From Liolophura sinensis (lineage: Eukaryota; Mollusca; Polyplacophora; Chitonida; Chitonidae): a stretch of DNA of 64,000 bases. The translations under genes and the position numbers were made by a program. This document shows positions 1 to 11,985 of the stretch, in pieces (position 1 is the stretch's first letter; every line of letters starts with the position of its first letter). The stretch spans positions 930,001 through 994,000 of the forward strand of contig NC_088300.1 of assembly GCF_032854445.1 (NCBI RefSeq). Direction: 5' to 3'. The notes beneath the pieces are model-generated. The model did no database searches. It was not told the DNA's origin and saw only the letters and a list, made by a program, of their open reading frames with translations.

Positions 1-338
1 ATTCCAACATGGAACATTTCTCTCCGAGTCTAACTGCTAATTTTTGATTGTTTTATCACCATAAATCAGGTTTATACACATAGCTTTTCTCCCCATAAGT
101 TCGTAATCTTGGTAACTACATTGCCTGAAGGGGAGCTGTCCCATGAACCGCCCACATGCACTCGAGGCCAGTGCTAGTAGTGTACATCACTACGCTTACT
201 ACAGCTGGTTTTGGCTTGACCTTGCACCTTCATTTCTAATGCTAACAACAGCACCTTTCGTTTTAATGACGTGTCTGTATTTGTCTAGATTCTTCCGTGT
301 CAGAGTCGTCATGGAGACTCAGTGTTCACCTGTTTCAG

Positions 339-471
339 TGTCACTCGCAGCAAGAATTTCGATGCCATCCTGCGCTTCCCAGTAGACAATCTGAACTGTG
401 CGCAAGCCGTGAACATCAAACGTGCCAGTTCCTACAAACCTGGACAAAATTCAACACTGGCCCATCAATGA
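339..471 (+). CDS. Candidate terminal coding exon of an unidentified gene entering from the left
   Basis: A pyrimidine-rich acceptor (tgttcacctgtttcag) ends at 338. It is followed by a frame that starts with one base completing a codon, then 43 codons (VTRSKNFDAILRFPVDNLNC...) and a TGA at 469-471. The composition looks like ordinary protein sequence and the stop falls about 215 bp before the LIN52 start. I see no preceding exon in bases 1-338, so the rest of the gene would lie outside the window. The family is not recognised. No clear AATAAA was seen between 471 and 688, which weakens the call. The overlapping frames starting at 143 and 297 look like shadows. Confidence 0.4.
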
Positions 472-687
472 AAACGGACTCCACAGTTTCCATTTAAATC
501 TAAAGGTTACACTCTGTATTTAGTTTTGCGTTTGATAGTTTCTAATATGTTGAAAACTTCCAGCTTCTAAAATAGTCTGTGTGCTATTATTTGTGAGAAT
601 GAAAAGATATCACCTTGTTTTAAAAGATATTGACCCAGGTAGCTTAATATGGAATTTTGTAACGACCCCTTAACTTCGGCTTTCAAG

Positions 688-3600
688 ATGGTGTCCCCGA
701 GTGGAAGTGCGGGTAATTTGTTTGTGGTGTAGACATGTTCCTGGAAGACGTTAACTGTAATTGTGTATATGATAGCAGATATATTTTACGTACGTGTTGT
801 AATTTACGTGCACTGTTGAAATTGGTCCATATAGAATGCAGTTTTTGCGTTCAACTGACACTAATCATCAAGCTGAATTAGATATCAGTAATATCACACA
901 AATTCCATGCAAGTGAAATTATTATTTTAAAAATGAAATGTCATAATTTTTTTCCACTGATAAAAGTGTTATTTCACATATAAGATACCAGTTTTGTTAT
1001 TACATTTTCATATTTCACATATCAAACACCTTTATAGACACCTTTCGATGTCAAAATCAAAACATTTTGTGTCCTGATGTTCCAATCCAAGCTCACAGAG
1101 ATGACATCATGTGAAACCAATTTGAGTCAACTATTAATATTCCCAACAAAACACTACATCATACAAGATGTCATGTTCGGCGTCATGATCAATATATACA
1201 AGTCTATGAAGGCCTGCAACTATAAACATTACATAAGATATTTAATTACACAAAATCATGATGTCAAAAATATAAATAAGAAATAGAATATTGCATGATG
1301 AATGTTGAACATCATAAATATTGAGCGAGAGGTAATGATAACCCGTGAGATGCTTTGTGTTGACTGTGTTGTCATTTCCAACACTTACTGACAATATATT
1401 TATGGTATTCAACGTTCTCTATGCAATATCCTGTATTCATATGTCCCATGTGGTTAGTAGTGAACATGCAACGCTGGTTTGAGTGATGAAACAGAGAGAG
1501 TTACAGCGCAAAACCATATCCAATGCATCAAAGTCTCTGGAAGATATTTTTTGCAATATTTTGAATAAATCAGCACCATCATCCACAACTATAACTATGA
1601 TGAGTTCCGTGGAAAACCTCATATTTTCAAGTTATCTCCTTCTTTGCACATGTGTTTTATACCACAGAACTGGTCTATACATCCATCGCAGAACAGTTCA
1701 TTTTTAATTTTCAGAGTTACATGTGTATTTTTGCAACTGACTGTGGTTAGATGTCTTACAGTGCAATCCAGCTGGTGTATTGTGTGTAGACAAGTTACCT
1801 CAGGTGCTCCAATCCAGCTGGTGTATTGTGTGTAGTCTAACGAGCTCAGTGCTCCAATCCAGTTGGTGTATTGTGTGTAGATATCCAAGCTCAGGTGCTC
1901 CAATCCAGCTGGTGTATTGTGTGTAGTCTAACGAGCTCAGGTGCTCCAATCCAGCTGGTGTATTGTGTGTAGTCTAACGAGCTCAGGTGCTCCAATCCAG
2001 CTGGTGTATTGTGTGTAGATATCCAAGCTGAGGTGCTCCAATCCAGCTGGTGTATTGTGTGTAGATATCCAAGCTCAGGTGCTCCATCCAGCTGGTGTAT
2101 TGTGTGTAGATATCCAAGCTCAGGTGCTCCATCCAGCTGGTGTATTGTGTGTAGATATCCTAGCTAAGGTGCTCCAATCCAGCTGGTGTATTGTGTGTAG
2201 ATATCCAAGCTCAGGTGCTCCATCCAGCTGGTGTATTGTGTATAGACTTCCCAGCTCAGGTGCTCCAATCCAGCTGGTGTATTCTGTGTAGATATCCCAG
2301 CTCAGGTGTGCCATTCCTGCTGGTGTATTGTGTGTAGATATCCAAGCTGAGGTGCCCCATCCAGCTGGTGTATTGTGTGTAGATATCCAAGCTGAGGTGC
2401 TCCAATCCAGCTGGTGTATTGTGTATAGACTTCCCAGCTCAGGTGCGCCATTCCAGCTGGTGTATTGTGTATAGATATCCAAGCTCAGGTGCTCCATCCA
2501 GCTGGTGTATTGTGTGTAGATATCCAAGCTGAGTTGCTCCAATCCAGCTGGTGTATTGTGTATAGACTTCCCAGCTCAGGCGCACCATTCTAGCTGGTGT
2601 ATTGTGTGTAGATATCCAAGCTCAGGTGCTCCATCCAGCTGGTGTATTCTGTGTAGATATCCCAGCTAAGGTGCTCCAATCCAGCTGGTGTATTGTGTGT
2701 AGACTTTCCAGCTCAGGTGCTCCAATTCAGCTAGTGTCTTGTTTGTAGGGTTCCAAACCTCACATTCTCAAAGAAATTTAAAACTATGGTGTTTATATTA
2801 ACCAAGATGTACACAGACACTGGCCATTTCACAGTAAGACAGCTTGTTTGACCTACTGGTTAAAGCGTCCGCCTGGAACATGAGAGACCCAGGATCAAAC
2901 CTGGGTCAAGTCATACCTGGCACTAGGCACTGAGAGGTTAGATCAAGAAAACAGGGCTGGTTTCCCCAGTGTCAGTATAATGTGTCTGGGCCAGGTGTCA
3001 TGCCCGTTGTGTTAAGCATGACACTTCAGTGGCAACAGCACTTTGGTGGGATGGATTCTCCTTGCGACAAGAAGATACAGTACATGGCTCCTCATATTCA
3101 TGGGACTGAAAAATTGAAAAGTACGACGTAAAGCTGTAATACATGTACATACATACATACATTTCACTGTACACGCCGTACATGGTAGATATGCCATCAC
3201 CTGCGGATGGTCAAGGCTTTCCCTAAGCCCAGTTTCCTCCCACCATAATGCTAGCTGCCGTCGTATTTGGTTAAGTATTCTTGGGTGTGGTGTGAAATAC
3301 TAATCAAATAAATAAATTTCACTGTTCACCTGGTGCTTGGCGTGTGTTCGTGATGTTCCACAAATTTTAAATGCTTTGTTCAAGTTTTATGGAAGTCATA
3401 CAATTTTGTAGCTAGCATGTTTGGAAAATATTTGCTTTTGCCTCTTTTTGAGTATATTTCATCCATCATATGCTCTGTGTGCCAGGAGAATAAAGCATCT
3501 AAGCCCTAATGTTTATGTTGGTAAGAGTTATTCCCCTTTAGCTTATGTGCGTATGTATACCATACGTGTTTTAATCAAGCACAAAAATTTTAATTTCAGA

Positions 3601-6600
3601 CGATCTGGACCAATTGCTACTGAGCACAGAAAAATTGGACAGAGCCTCACCTGATTTATGGCCGGAGAAAAGTAAGCTTTTCAAGTTTATAAAATTAATA
3701 ACAAAAGATATTCATTTTTATAAGTTTAAATGTGCAGTTTTCTCTAAGAGGTCTTTGATTATACTGCATAAAATACTTACAGTGATCATGGTGTTGTATG
3801 TAAAGAATTTCTGTGTAATGAAATGTTACCATTTGCTATTTGTAAATGTGTTTAAATTGTACTTTGAAACTTCCTTTTCATTTACAGTTCCTGGTGTATC
3901 TGAATTTGCAGCTTTAAAAAGTGTAAGTTATTTAAAGGTCACAGAAATTTGTCAATTTATGCACCTTTTATAGCATATATGGTTATGACCTGAAGTCCAG
4001 TGAGTGTTAAGTTATCTACAAGTCAAACAGATCATTTTGTAGTAATGGTCTAAGCTAACTTAGTACATATATGCTGACACTTGTAGAAATGTAGTAAAGT
4101 AGAACTGAATATCTCATGAAAGGAGTGTAGTTGAAACATTATGCTAAATGTTTACTAGATAAACCACACCTATAAGCTCTTCAGTGGTCTGTCACTGATA
4201 ATAGTATGACATTGTAAGGTGAAGATATTTTGTTGTGTTACAGCCAAACCAAGGCGAGAACCCTACCCCCAAATGGATGACTGAGTTGGAGAAGGAGGAC
4301 ATAGATCTGCTACAAGGTAGGGATTGGATGTGGAATCAGAAATCTCATTTGACTGTCTTCTGTTTAATCCAATTTTATGAAGCATTGGTAAAAATCACTA
4401 AGCACATGTCATCTTGGAATATATACAATAAAGTAATGTATATTTAAATATTTACATTTGGTAAGATAGCTTCTCATGCAGTGGAAATCTGTTGTTTTCA
4501 GAGTTTGGCAGCTTAACCACATCACAGTTAGTAGAGAAAATGAAGGGTTTACAGAACTTGGCCTACCAGCTGGGATTGGAGGAAGGTTTGTACTAGGGCT
4601 ACATACTACATGTATATGTCTTTATTCTGTGTTTGTAACAAAACTGATGTAGCTACGGAGGGTTATTTTGATTTCACCATACTTTTATTATTTATGTGAT
4701 GGGTGTTTAATGCTGGAAGCGGCCTGCTTTTGGACAGCAAGCTCTGATGGAGATTTAAAACTGTTGAAGGTGGTTTTTGGGAGTGGGCTGTGGCCGAGTG
4801 ATGATGATGCTTGCCTTTCATTTGCTAGGACACAAGAGCTGCGGGTTCAAGCTTGGTCATGGACAGTGACACCTTGAATTCATTGCCTGTCATATTGTGG
4901 GCACTGACACCTTGAATTCATTGCCTGTCACAGCATGGGCACTGACACCTTGAATTCATTGCCTGTCACATTGTGGGCACTGACACCTTGAATTCATTGC
5001 CTGTCACATTGTGGGCACTGACACCTTGAATTCATTGTCTGTCACATTGTGGGCACTGACACCTTGAATTCATTGCCTGTCACATTGTGGGCACTGACAC
5101 CTTGAATTCATTGTTTGTCACATTGTGGGCACTGACACCTTGAATTCATTGCCTGTCACATTGTGGGCACTGACACCTTGAATTCATTGTCTGTCACAGC
5201 ATGGGCACTGACACCTTGAATTCATTGCCTGTCACATTGTGGGCACTGACACCTTGAATTCATTGCCTGTCACATTGTGGGCACTGACACCTTGAATTCA
5301 TTGCCTGTCCTATTGTGGGCACTGACACCTTTCATTCATTTCCTGTCACATTGTGGGCACTGACACCTTGAATTCATTTCCTGTCACAATGTGGGCACTG
5401 ACACCTTGAATTCATTACCTGTCACATTGTGGGCACCTTGAATTCATTTCCTGTCACATTGAGGGCACCGACACCTTGAATACATTGCCTGTCATATTGT
5501 GGGCACTGACACCTTGAATTCATTGCCTGTCACAATGTGAGCACTGACACCTTGAATTCATTGCCTGTCTTATTGTGGGCACTGATACCTTGAATTCATT
5601 TCCTGTCACATTGTGGGCACTGACACCTTGAATTCATTGCCTGTCACATTGTGGGCACTGACACCTTGAATTCATTACCTGTCACATTGTGGGCACCTTG
5701 AATTCATTTCCTGTCACATTGAGGGCACTGACACCTTGAATTCATTGCCTGTCACATTGTGGGCACTGACACCTTTCATTCATTTCCTGTCACAGTATGT
5801 GCACTGACGCCTTGAATCCATTGCCTGTCACAGTGTGTGCATTGACTCCTTGAATTCATTGCCTGTCAAAATGTGGGCACTGTCACAGTGAATTCATTGC
5901 CTGTCACAGTGTGGGCACTGACACCTTGAATTCATTTCCTGTCACAGTGTGTGCACTGACACCTTGAATTCATTGCCTGTCACAGTGTGGGCACTGACAC
6001 CTTGAATTCATTTCCTGTCACAGTATGCGCACTGACACCTTGAATTCATTGCCTGTCACATTGTGGGCACTGACACCTTTCATTCATTGCCTGTCACGGT
6101 ATGTGCACTGACACCTTGAATTCATTGCCTGTCACAGTGTATGCACTGTCACAGTGAATTCATTGCATGTCACAGTGTGGACACTGACACCTTTCATTCA
6201 TTTCCTGTCACGGTATGTGCACTGACACCTTGAATTCATTGCCTGTCACAGTGTATGCACTGACTCCTTGAATTCATTGCCTGTCACAGTGTATGCACTG
6301 ACTCCTTGAATTCATTGCCTGTCACAATGTAGGCACTGTCACAGTGAATTCATTGCCTGTCACAGTGTGGGCACTGACACCTTGAATTCATTGCCTGTCA
6401 CATTGTGGGCACTGACACCTTGAATTCATTGCCTGTCACAGCATGGGTACTGACACCTTGAATTCATTGCCTGTCATATTGTGGGCACTGACACCTTGAA
6501 TTCATTTCCTGTCACAGTATGTGCACTGACACCTTGAATTCATTGCCTGTCACAATGTGGGCACTGTCACAGTGAATTCATTGCCTGTCAAAGTGTGCAC

Positions 6601-7263
6601 TGACACCATGAATTCATTGCCTGTCACATTGCGGGCACTGACACCTTGAATTCATTTCCTGTCACATTGTGGGCACTGACACCTTGAATACATTGCCTGT
6701 CATATTGTGGGCACTGACACCTTGAATTCATTTTCTGTCACAGTATGTGCGCTGACACCTTGAATTCATTGCTTGTCAGAATCTGGACAGTGATGTCTTT
6801 GAGTTCAAAGCCTGTAAGACTCTCAACAGTGACGCCTTGAATTCATTTAGTGTCAGAACCTGGACATTGACTCTTTGAATTCATTGGCTGTCAGCATCTT
6901 GACTGTGGCCCCTTGAACTCATTACCTGCCAATTATGACAATGACATCTTCATTTCATTGCTTGTCAGAATCTGGACATTGACACTTTGAATCCATTGCC
7001 TGTCACAGTCTGGTTTGTTTTGAACTCAGTTTGTACTCAGTTTAGAACCCAGTTGGTACTTAGTTTAGAACCCAGTTTGTTCTCAGTTTAGAACCCAGTT
7101 TGTACTCAGTTTAGAACCCAGTTTGTACTCAGTTTAGAACCCAGTTTGTACTCAAGTACTTGTGTCATACAATTGGTAATTGTTCTCTGATATTTTGTTT
7201 ACAGCTCGTGAGATGACCAGAGGCAAATTTTTAAATATTCTACAGAAATCAGAGAAAAGGTGA
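688..7263 (+). CDS. lin52: LIN52, subunit of the MuvB core / DREAM complex (complete, six exons)
   Basis: Exons 688-712, 3600-3671, 3888-3922, 4244-4316, 4502-4585 and 7205-7263 join in phase at GT/AG introns to give 115 aa, close to the 116 aa of human LIN52. Recognisable blocks are KLDRASPDLWPE, PKWMTELEKEDIDLL, LQNLAYQLGLEE and AREMTRGKFLNIL. The pocket-protein-binding LxSxExL motif is present (L15, S17, E19, L21). So is the Ser-Pro site (S25-P26) equivalent to human Ser28, which is phosphorylated by DYRK1A. In animals LIN52 works in the nucleus with LIN9, LIN37, LIN54 and RBBP4. The MuvB core represses cell-cycle genes with p130/p107 and E2F, or activates them with B-Myb. The start at 688 is supported because the one-base end of exon 1 plus AC of exon 2 forms Asp. 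Intron 1 (713-3599) and intron 5 (4586-7204) are swollen by minisatellites. Confidence 0.96.
1765..2748. repeat. Minisatellite, ~45-bp unit, about 21 copies (LIN52 intron 1)
   Basis: The core is TCCAGCTGGTGTATTGTGTG followed by tagatatccaagctcaggtgctccaa. Variants include TAGTCTAACGAGCTCAG and TAGACTTCCCAGCTCAG. Open frames on both strands (2055-2291 and 2120-2542) are by-products. It lies inside LIN52 intron 1. Confidence 0.93.
2837..3170 (+). mobile_element. tRNA-derived SINE-like element
   Basis: Bases 2847-2910 resemble a tRNA head: an A-box-like stretch around CTACTGGTTAAAGCG and a B-box-like GGATCAAACCTGG. A body follows, ending in an ATACATACATACATT simple tail near 3165. The family is not identified. 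Confidence 0.55.
3197..3318 (+). mobile_element. Truncated SINE copy (CACCAATCAAATAAATAAA-tail family)
   Basis: CACCTGCGGATGGTC, then CCTCCCACCATAATGCTAGC, CTGCCGTCGTATTTGG and AATCAAATAAATAAA reproduce the 3' half of the element seen in full at 39291-39537, on the plus strand and diverged. It lies in LIN52 intron 1. Confidence 0.8.
4780..4861 (+). mobile_element. tRNA-like SINE head fragment
   Basis: GTGGCCGAGTGATGATGATG resembles the A-box region of a Leu/Ser-type tRNA and GCGGGTTCAAGCTTGG a B box, about 55 bp apart. The fragment runs directly into the 38-bp minisatellite, so the array may have begun in the body of this element. Confidence 0.5.
4862..7012. repeat. Minisatellite, 38-bp unit, about 56 copies (LIN52 intron 5)
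   Basis: The unit is GGCACTGACACCTTGAATTC followed by attgcctgtcacattgtg. Almost every copy carries GAATTC. Variants alternate (cattgtggg, cagtgtg, cagtatgtg, cacagtgaattc), and copies degrade towards 6780-7012. The array makes up most of the last LIN52 intron. Confidence 0.95.
7013..7155. repeat. Minisatellite, ~23-bp unit, about 6 copies
   Basis: Repeats of GTTTAGAACCCAGTTTGTAC plus tca follow the 38-bp array directly and end about 50 bp before the last LIN52 acceptor. Confidence 0.9.
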
Positions 7264-8424
7264 TGATGTGAAGTGATGCAGTCCTAGACCATCTAATTTA
7301 CCAAACTGAGGACGGATTCTGGGCATCAAGGAGGTCTGGATGAATTCCAAACAGACTGGCGTGAACTGAATTAACGAGTTAGCAAAAAAAGGAGAATGAA
7401 TTGTATGTGGTTGTAAATGCGTTTTATTGCTAAAAAGGGTTTGGTCTCTTCCTGATAAACTCTGTTATTGTGGATTGACCATCACAGTAACAGAGTTCTT
7501 TCTCAAGTTTGTACTCATGCTACCTACCACCTTAAGCCCAACATTTAAAAAGGCCAAAATTTGTTTGAGAAACTGAACATTTGTTGCTTGTGTGAAAATG
7601 TCAGGTTTTACAGCCCCTACTGGCAGGATCATGAAGATGATGCAGGTTAATCCTGCTTAACTGGTAAATAGGAATCCCTAATAAACTTGGAATTGTTAAC
7701 TTTACACTGTAAATTTGTAAATTACACTGTAAAGTTGTTGAGAAGTTGATGAATAAATAAATGATAAATTCTTGTTATGAGCTTTGTAAAGTATGAAAGA
7801 ACATGCAAAGGGCAAACTGTTCTTTGTAGCATCACAAGTTGTCATAAATCAAACCAGGGGTTTTGATGAGACAATGATATCTTAAATTCACATCATATGT
7901 GTCTTTGTGGAGTATCTTGACATGTCAAATTTCAGCAAATCATACATGAATAAAATCCTAACATGCAATATCCTTAGCTAATGTGTTTATTTGAGAATCA
8001 CCAGAACACAATGAACATCAGATCTTCATCTCATATTTTATTTGCTGACATTCAATAGTATCAATCATTCATGTGCTGAGACATGCAAACACTGAGGTGT
8101 TTTATGACAAGTGTTGGGTAGGTTTACAAAGGCATCAGGTGGGTCTTGTGTAACCTGAACGTTGTGAGTCATCAAGGAGTTTACACCAGCAGCATACTGC
8201 TGGCCTAATCCAGGAAGCTAGTGTGTATGAGGTCATTGACACGAGTCGACTCGGTTACAGTACATACCATTAGTCCTTGTGTACATGGCTGGTTTGGCCG
8301 ATTTGACGGCTTTACAAAAAGTGTAATTTTATCAGTTTACACAAAATAATGCCCTCAGAAAATTCTTTAATAAGTATCTTGTAAACACGTGAAAAATGTT
8401 GAAGACTTACACTGGTCCCACTTA
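7264..8424. other. LIN52 3' UTR and intergenic DNA, no gene seen
   Basis: AT-rich unique sequence. The first ~490 bases are probably LIN52 3' UTR. No open frame with plausible composition or splice sites was found. Confidence 0.6.
7752..7757 (+). promoter_or_regulatory. Candidate LIN52 polyadenylation signal
   Basis: AATAAA lies about 490 bases after the LIN52 stop in AT-rich DNA (gaataaataaatgataaatt). It is the first clear consensus I noticed downstream; no transcript data are available. Confidence 0.4.
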
Positions 8425-9330
8425 CATCCCAGAAACTGGTATGTATCAGGTTAGTGAGTTTGACTCAGTTACAACAGCTACATGTAGTTCTGATGGAATG
8501 TAGCAGGCCACTGACTTCAGTTTGACTCTGTTACAACAGCTACATGTACTCCTGATCCCAAAGGCTGGCATGTAGCAGGTCATTGGCACCAGTTTGACTC
8601 AGTTACAACAGCTACATGTAGTCCTGATCCCAGAGGCTGGTATGTAGCAGGCCATTGACATCAGTTTGACTCTGTTACAACAGCTACACCTAGTCCTGAT
8701 CCCAGAGGCTGGTATGTAGCAGGCCATTGACATCACTTTGACTCAGTTACAACAGCTACATGTAGTCCTGATCCCAGAGGTTGATATGTAGCAGGCCATT
8801 GACATCAGTTTGACTCAGTTACAACAGCTACATGTAGTCCTGATCCCAGAGGTTAGTATGTAGCAGGCCATTGACATCAGTTTGACTCAGTTACAACAGC
8901 TACATGTAGTCCTGATCCCAGAGGCTGGCATTGAGCCATTGACATCAGTTTGATTGGTTACAACAGCTACATGTAGTCTTGATCCCAGAGGCTGGTATGT
9001 AGCAGGTCATTGACATCAGTTGACTCAGTTACAACAGCTACATGTAGTCCTCATCCCAGAGGTTGGTATGTAGCAGGCCATTGACATCAGTTTGACTCAG
9101 TTACAACAGCTGCATGTAGTCCTGATCCCAGAGGTTGGCATTGAGTCATTGACATCAGTTTGACTCAGTTACAACAGCTACATGTAGTCCTGATCCCCCG
9201 AGGTTGGTATGTAGCAGGCCATTGACATCAGTTTGACTCAGTTACAACAGTTACATGTAGTCCTGATCCAGAGGCTGGTATGTAGCAGGCGATTGACATC
9301 AGTTTGACTCAGTTACAACAGCTACAACTA
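8425..9330. repeat. Minisatellite, ~72-bp unit, about 12 copies
   Basis: The unit contains GTTACAACAGCTACATGTAG, tcctgatcccagaggctgg and tatgtagcaggccattgacatcagtttgactca. Some copies have internal deletions (for example 8930-8960). Confidence 0.93.
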
Positions 9331-11510
9331 TCTTACGGCATCCTCTAACTGTAGTCCAGTGTCAGTAAAGTGCCAGTGGGTGGGACACCCAGTCTATCTG
9401 GTACCTGCAATACAGTGTTGCAGTGATGCAGCACCAGAGCTCTCCATGCAGTGCATTAGCACTGCTCATTATGTTAAGAATTAATTTTTTAAAGCATAAT
9501 TAAATGAAAATTATAACTGTGTTAAACCGCAAGCAAAGAAAGCGGACAACCAATGAAGATCAAATCAAGCTCCAGTCTGGAATACACATTCGTTGCTTTT
9601 TTCATCAAAAAGTCAAGAAAGATCAAATCCAGCACATAATCCTGTCCATTTACATGAAATTTCAACCAGTGGGTGAAAAATTCTTATGCATGCAATAAAC
9701 AAACTTATAATTAAATCGGCCACAGTGTATGTGTGAAGTGATATTTACAATGGATATATAACCGCGAGTGAAACCGCGAGATTTTCATACTCAAGATTTA
9801 AAAGTTTAAATGCCATTTTGAGTTAAGTAATGGGATTTTTTGAATGGACTGCAGACTCCCGGTGGTCGGACATAAGTTAAACTACTGAACTAAAGTCTGT
9901 TCATAACTGATATGAATGCAGCAATATAATTCGCTCAGAATGATACCAAAACGTAGCCTTTGCTTCCTTGTGAAAGGCGCGAATGCCGTGTGTAACCGAT
10001 AAAATACGGTATAAAACTGTCTGCTATCATAGAGTGCGTGACAGCAACTGCGCTAACACTGTGAGATCAGTAGGCTGCAGGCCTGTGGGCTATCATCTGT
10101 CTGAACCAGTGACACTACACGGGCAATTAACGAGACTAAAACAACGACCACGCCACCTGGGATGAGAACATCAAAGGAATGTGCGGAGAAAAACTAGCTG
10201 ATCGCGTGTTCTTGTCTGTCAGTCTGTCTCTCAGCTCCATTACGGGGCTTGATGATCGTAATCCGCCAGCCTTTCCTGCCTTCTTCAAAGACAAGGGACA
10301 CTAGCATGTTGTGCCTCCAGTGAGCGGCTCGTATTTACCTCGTGTCGGCTCACGGAGATAAAAGGCTTTGCTGGCCTATATGATAATTTACAAGGCAGAT
10401 ATCACAGAAGACAGTAAGTCTTCCGGGCACAGCCAGGAACCGGACAAATGTTTACCTATTTTACAAGTGTTTTACGCACCTGTTTTGAATGGATATGTAA
10501 CAGGCCTTACTTTTCTGTAGAGATTTTGGAATGCCGTTCATGCCCGTCTATGTACTTTTGTCTACAATTGAGTTTTGTGGCCTAATGTAATTTATATCAA
10601 AGAATTTATGCTGCAAGAGTCATTACGATACATATAGGGCGAATATATTTCTGGATGGCGTGTAACTAAAGCGTCGCGACTGGTTTTAGTTCCAATACTA
10701 GTAATATCCAAGACGTTATACATAGGCCTACTAACATATACCTATACTTATATGTGTAATGAAGTCCAGTCAAACCAAAGCAATTCCATTAACTATATAA
10801 TGACTGTAACTGCGTATTGTTTTAAGTAACATATCCGAAGCTGGGCTGTAACTTCAAAAAAGACAAACGAGGTTTAGTGTGGACTAATATTATCACAACG
10901 CCGAGTAAAAAGATGCGTATATGTTGCCTTGTTTTATACTTAGGTTTTATCGAAACATACATGCAACATGTTGGAATGGATGTATAGGCCTACTGTCAAA
11001 TACATAATTCGCCTTTTTGTCACGTTATCAAACTGAGAGCAGAAAGGCAGAGAGAACGACGACAATTTATAGTTTTCGACATGGCCAACGCGACATTTTA
11101 GCTTAAACTCCATGGCCCGTATTTATCAAGCAACTTAACACATAAACTGCAAGTCCTTAAAGGGACAGAACTCACCATGTAATTACTTCATTACTCTGCA
11201 GTAAATAAGCACAATACAAATTTTAAACATTCTAGAGCGATTTTAACGGTAGGTGTGTTGAAATTTTTCTTTCTAAGTCTTTAGACGTTTCGGGCCGATC
11301 AGTAATTCAGGCCGATCTGTAACATGCCAGAAGTCGGCGATTAACCCCAGGCACGCGGCCAATAAAACAGCCCACCATCATATATAGGTGGCGTTGAGCA
11401 ACAACCAAAATAAATAAACAAATTCTTGTATGTGGCGTTAAACAGCAGTCAAGTAAATATCTTGACTATGAAAAGGGTACATCATGAAGAAGGCCGAGCT
11501 TTCTGGCAAT
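9331..11510. other. Unique intergenic sequence, no gene recognised
   Basis: No coding exon could be supported. Bases about 9950-10450 are richer in GC and CpG than the flanks and could hold a promoter or untranslated exon. About 11380-11455 contains GTGGCGTTAAACAGCAGTCA, which may be a decayed SINE tail. Confidence 0.4.
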
Positions 11511-11985
11511 GCATAAAAGTCCCCTATCGATTTGCACAGTCAGCATAATAGCTTTGTCAAAGTCGTCTACCGGTTTAAACAGTCTGAATAATAGCTTTAT
11601 CAAGTCCCCAACCGCTTTGGACAGTTAGAATATAGCTTTGTCCAAGTCCCCTACCGTTTTGGGCAGTCAGAATAATAGCTATGTCAAAGTTCCCTGCCGG
11701 TTTGGACAGTCAGAATATAGCTTTGTCAAAGTCCCCTACCGACTAGAACAGTCAGAATAATTGCTCTGTCAAAGTCCCCTACCGGTTTGGACAGGCAGGA
11801 TATAGCTTTGTCAAAGTCCCCTACCGCTTTGGACAGTCAGAATATAGCTTTGTCAAAGTTCCCCGCCGGTTTGGAGTCAGAATATAGCTTTGTCAAGTCC
11901 CCTACCGCTTTGAACAGTCAGAATAATAGCTTTGTCAAAGTCTCCTACCGGTTTGGACATTCAGAGGAACAGCTTTATCAAAGTC
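11511..11985. repeat. Minisatellite, ~41-bp unit, about 11 copies
   Basis: Repeats of CAGTCAGAATATAGCTTTGT followed by caaagtcccctaccgctttgga. The short frame at 11787-12029 derives from it. Confidence 0.92.

Noticed and set aside
143-385. 80-codon plus-strand frame near the left edge
   Set aside because: It overlaps in another frame the better-supported terminal exon at 339-471 and has no recognisable motif.
1765-7155. LIN52 intron arrays as junction-derived repeats
   Set aside because: Their units do not match any LIN52 exon edge, so the phenomenon is so far seen only in the kinase gene.
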